Part shown: piece by piece, positions 62,489 through 64,000 of the stretch | How positions within the stretch are numbered: the stretch's first letter is position 1 | Layout of the letters: each line of letters starts with the position of its first letter | DNA from: Ancylobacter oerskovii | Lineage (GTDB): Bacteria > Pseudomonadota > Alphaproteobacteria > Rhizobiales > Xanthobacteraceae | Assembly (NCBI RefSeq): GCF_018390555.1 | Contig: NZ_JAHBGB010000019.1 | Location: 186,001-250,000, forward strand | Direction: 5' to 3' | Length of the DNA stretch: 64,000 nucleotides | The notes under the pieces: generated by a model | Told to the model about the DNA's origin: nothing | What the model saw: only the letters and a program-made list of their open reading frames with translations | The model's database searches: none | Program-made: the position numbers and the translations under genes

Positions 62489-63085
62489 TCAGATCATCTT
62501 GGCGCGCGCCTTGGCGGGCAGCGCCTTCTTGGCCCGATTTTTCTGAATGATCATCTGGGGCCCCTTGTAGCGAACCCTGTACTCGCCCTTGTGCAGGGCG
62601 AGGAAGGCATCGATGCCGTCATGCGGGCGTCGCTCGGGCGGAGCCGCCGTTCCCCAGTGATAATCGTCCCAGATCAAGACGCCGTTGGGCCCCAGCATCG
62701 GCCAGGCCAGCAGGCTGGCGCCGAGCGTGTGGTCGCGGTTCTTGCCGCCGTCGAGATAGATCAGCTGGAATTTCCGTCGCTGTTCCTTCAGCCGGTCGAG
62801 CGCCGTCACGCCGCTTCCCTTGATCTTCTCCACGCGGTCGCCGAACTCCGCGATGTTCTGATCGAACAGGCGTTCGTAGGGTCCCCAGAAGGTATCGATG
62901 CAGGTGACTTTGGCGGAAGGAAAAAAGCGGGCGAAGAAAACCGCCGAGCTTCCCTCATACGATCCCAATTCCAGTACATTGATCGGCAGTTCAGCCCATC
63001 GTCCGAGAATTGGTGTCCAGATATCCACTCTCTTCGACGCGAAGTTACTCGTGAACTCTTTGCCGGCGAACCAATCTACCGTCAT
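62489..63085 (-). CDS. Class I SAM-dependent methyltransferase (FkbM/Methyltransf_24-like)
   Basis: 198 residues from the ATG at 63085, with GGAG eight bases upstream. Motif I VLELGSYEGSSAVFF, motif II region VTCIDTFWG, then LIYLDGGKNRDHTLGASLLAWPML and VLIWDDYHWG. The Lys/Arg-rich C-terminus (KNRAKKALPAKARAKMI) is unusual. GC content is visibly lower than its neighbours, especially 62900-63170, so horizontal acquisition is possible. Substrate unknown. Confidence 0.82.
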   Translation of the reverse strand: MTVDWFAGKEFTSNFASKRVDIWTPILGRWAELPINVLELGSYEGSSAVFFARFFPSAKVTCIDTFWGPYERLFDQNIAEFGDRVEKIKGSGVTALDRLKEQRRKFQLIYLDGGKNRDHTLGASLLAWPMLGPNGVLIWDDYHWGTAAPPERRPHDGIDAFLALHKGEYRVRYKGPQMIIQKNRAKKALPAKARAKMI

Positions 63086-63329
63086 CTGTCGTCTCCCCGT
63101 TCGACGCGGTCGATATTGTTCGAAGGGAGCAAGATAGTTTATCGCGGACAGATTGAAAACTATGGATTCCCTTAGGGCGTGTGGCGCCGTGTGCTTGCGC
63201 CCGCCGATGGCATGTCGCGCGGCGGGGGGCGGATGACGCACGACCGGCCCGCCCATGCCGCAGGCTCCCGGCGCCCGCCAGGAGGCGCCCGGTCCGTGGC
63301 GCGGGCCTTGCCGGCCCGGGTGCCGCCTC

Positions 63330-64000
63330 CTACCGGTCGCCGCGAACGACCGGCGGGGTTCCATGGGTATGGAAGCTCTCGATGGTCTTGAGGCCCCAGG
63401 CCTGCCCCTTCTTCCGTTCGGTCTCGGTCCAGGTGACGGTCTGCCAGTCGGGATCGAGGATCAGGCGGGCGCCGGCATTGGCGACCTCCACCCGGTTGCC
63501 GGCCGGCTCGTAGACATAGAGGAAGAAGGTCTGCTGCACCGCGTGCTTGTGCGGCCCGGTCTCGATGAACACGCCGTTCTCGAGGAAGAAGTCGGCGGCC
63601 TCCAGCACATGCTCGCGCTGGTCGACCGCATAGGTGACGTGGTGAAACCGTCCCTCGCTGCCGGTGAAGTCGCGCGTATAGGCGATGTCGTAGCTCTTGT
63701 TGTTGATGGTGAACCAGCAGCCGGCTACCTCGCCGGAATCCAGCACGATCTGCTCGGTCACCCGGCTGCCGAGCGCCGCCGGCAGGAAGTCGCGGATCAC
63801 CCCGACATCGCGCGCGAGCAGGTTCAGGTGATCGATGCGCCGCACCGCGCATCCGCGGCCGTGATTGCGCTGCGCCTGGTTCTTCAGGGCCGGGCGCTCG
63901 TCCGGCGGCGGGGCATATTTGCGGGTATCGAAATAGATCTCGAACACATGCTTGTCGGGGTCGTGGAAGCGATAGGCGCGCCCGTGGCCGAGATCGCCGT
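63330..64000 (-). CDS. Extradiol-dioxygenase-like VOC protein (N-terminal part cut by window edge)
   Basis: About 223 C-terminal residues are visible; the frame runs off the right edge, where GRAYRFHDPDKHVFEIYFDTRKY is readable across the first in-frame ATG (63947), so that ATG is internal. Two VOC modules: RRIDHLNLLARDVG with a metal-binding His, and PHKHAVQQTFFLYVYEPAGNRVEV, which fits the extradiol ring-cleavage dioxygenase signature (His ... Tyr ... Glu). Likely a type I catechol 2,3-dioxygenase-like enzyme of aromatic degradation. The substrate cannot be told; the rest of the cluster lies outside. Confidence 0.85.
   Translation of the reverse strand, partial: GDLGHGRAYRFHDPDKHVFEIYFDTRKYAPPPDERPALKNQAQRNHGRGCAVRRIDHLNLLARDVGVIRDFLPAALGSRVTEQIVLDSGEVAGCWFTINNKSYDIAYTRDFTGSEGRFHHVTYAVDQREHVLEAADFFLENGVFIETGPHKHAVQQTFFLYVYEPAGNRVEVANAGARLILDPDWQTVTWTETERKKGQAWGLKTIESFHTHGTPPVVRGDR

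Overview
The window is about 70 percent GC, gene-dense and free of rRNA, CRISPR arrays, transposases, integrases and phage genes. Several neighbourhoods point to an alphaproteobacterium of the order Hyphomicrobiales (Rhizobiales), plausibly Xanthobacteraceae: ubiE-ubiB-coaBC-dut; a DivL-type pseudokinase next to a TsaE-AmgK fusion, murU, addB-addA and trxA; lptC-lptA-lptB-rpoN-hpf-ptsN; rpmH-rnpA-yidC; a DUF1127 protein; and a plant/alphaproteobacterial-type glutamate-cysteine ligase. The family-level placement is inference from gene content and order, not from a phylogeny.

Layout. 1-5.9 kb: ubiquinone (ubiE, cut by the left edge; ubiB), two tiny membrane proteins, coenzyme A (coaBC), dUTPase, and an Rrf2 regulator ahead of cysK. 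6-17.9 kb: divL, tsaE-amgK, murU, addB, addA and trxA, ended by a strong terminator. 18-19.5 kb: gpmA and dapB on the minus strand. 19.6-24.5 kb: branched-chain amino acid genes ilvB, ilvN and ilvC, headed by a leader peptide and attenuator and interrupted by palindromic repeats and a TetR gene. 24.6-34.2 kb: DUF2165, DedA, a PuuB-like oxidase, mutL, a membrane-anchored phosphatase, three polyamine ABC-transporter genes and a divergent PuuA-like ligase, which together suggest putrescine uptake and use. 34.2-34.8 kb: an intergenic cluster of palindromic repeats. 34.8-40.3 kb: flavin monooxygenase, DUF1127 protein, LysR regulator, VOC protein, gshA, rsmE. 40.4-48.8 kb: a secreted protein of unknown function, ubiA, an RNase D-like exonuclease, then the lipopolysaccharide-export/sigma-54/PTS-Ntr cluster. 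48.8-55.8 kb: small HTH protein, LysR plus aldo/keto reductase, engB, cytochrome b561, YceI, yidC, rnpA, rpmH. 56.2-64 kb: orphan histidine kinase overlapping a secreted glycosidase, tRNA-Arg(ACG), divergent ABC-F/TetR pair, His-rich cupin, methyltransferase, and an extradiol-dioxygenase-like gene cut by the right edge.

Most of the window is conserved core metabolism. I found no clear new defence, secretion or biosynthetic system. The most interesting signals are regulatory or architectural: the ilv leader and attenuator (19.62-19.80 kb), the tyrosine replacing histidine in the DivL H-box, paired palindromic operators before cysK and between LysR genes and their neighbours, the TsaE-AmgK fusion overlapping murU, three families of palindromic intergenic repeats, and the kinase-glycosidase pair. 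Promoters and operators were called by eye and are hypotheses.
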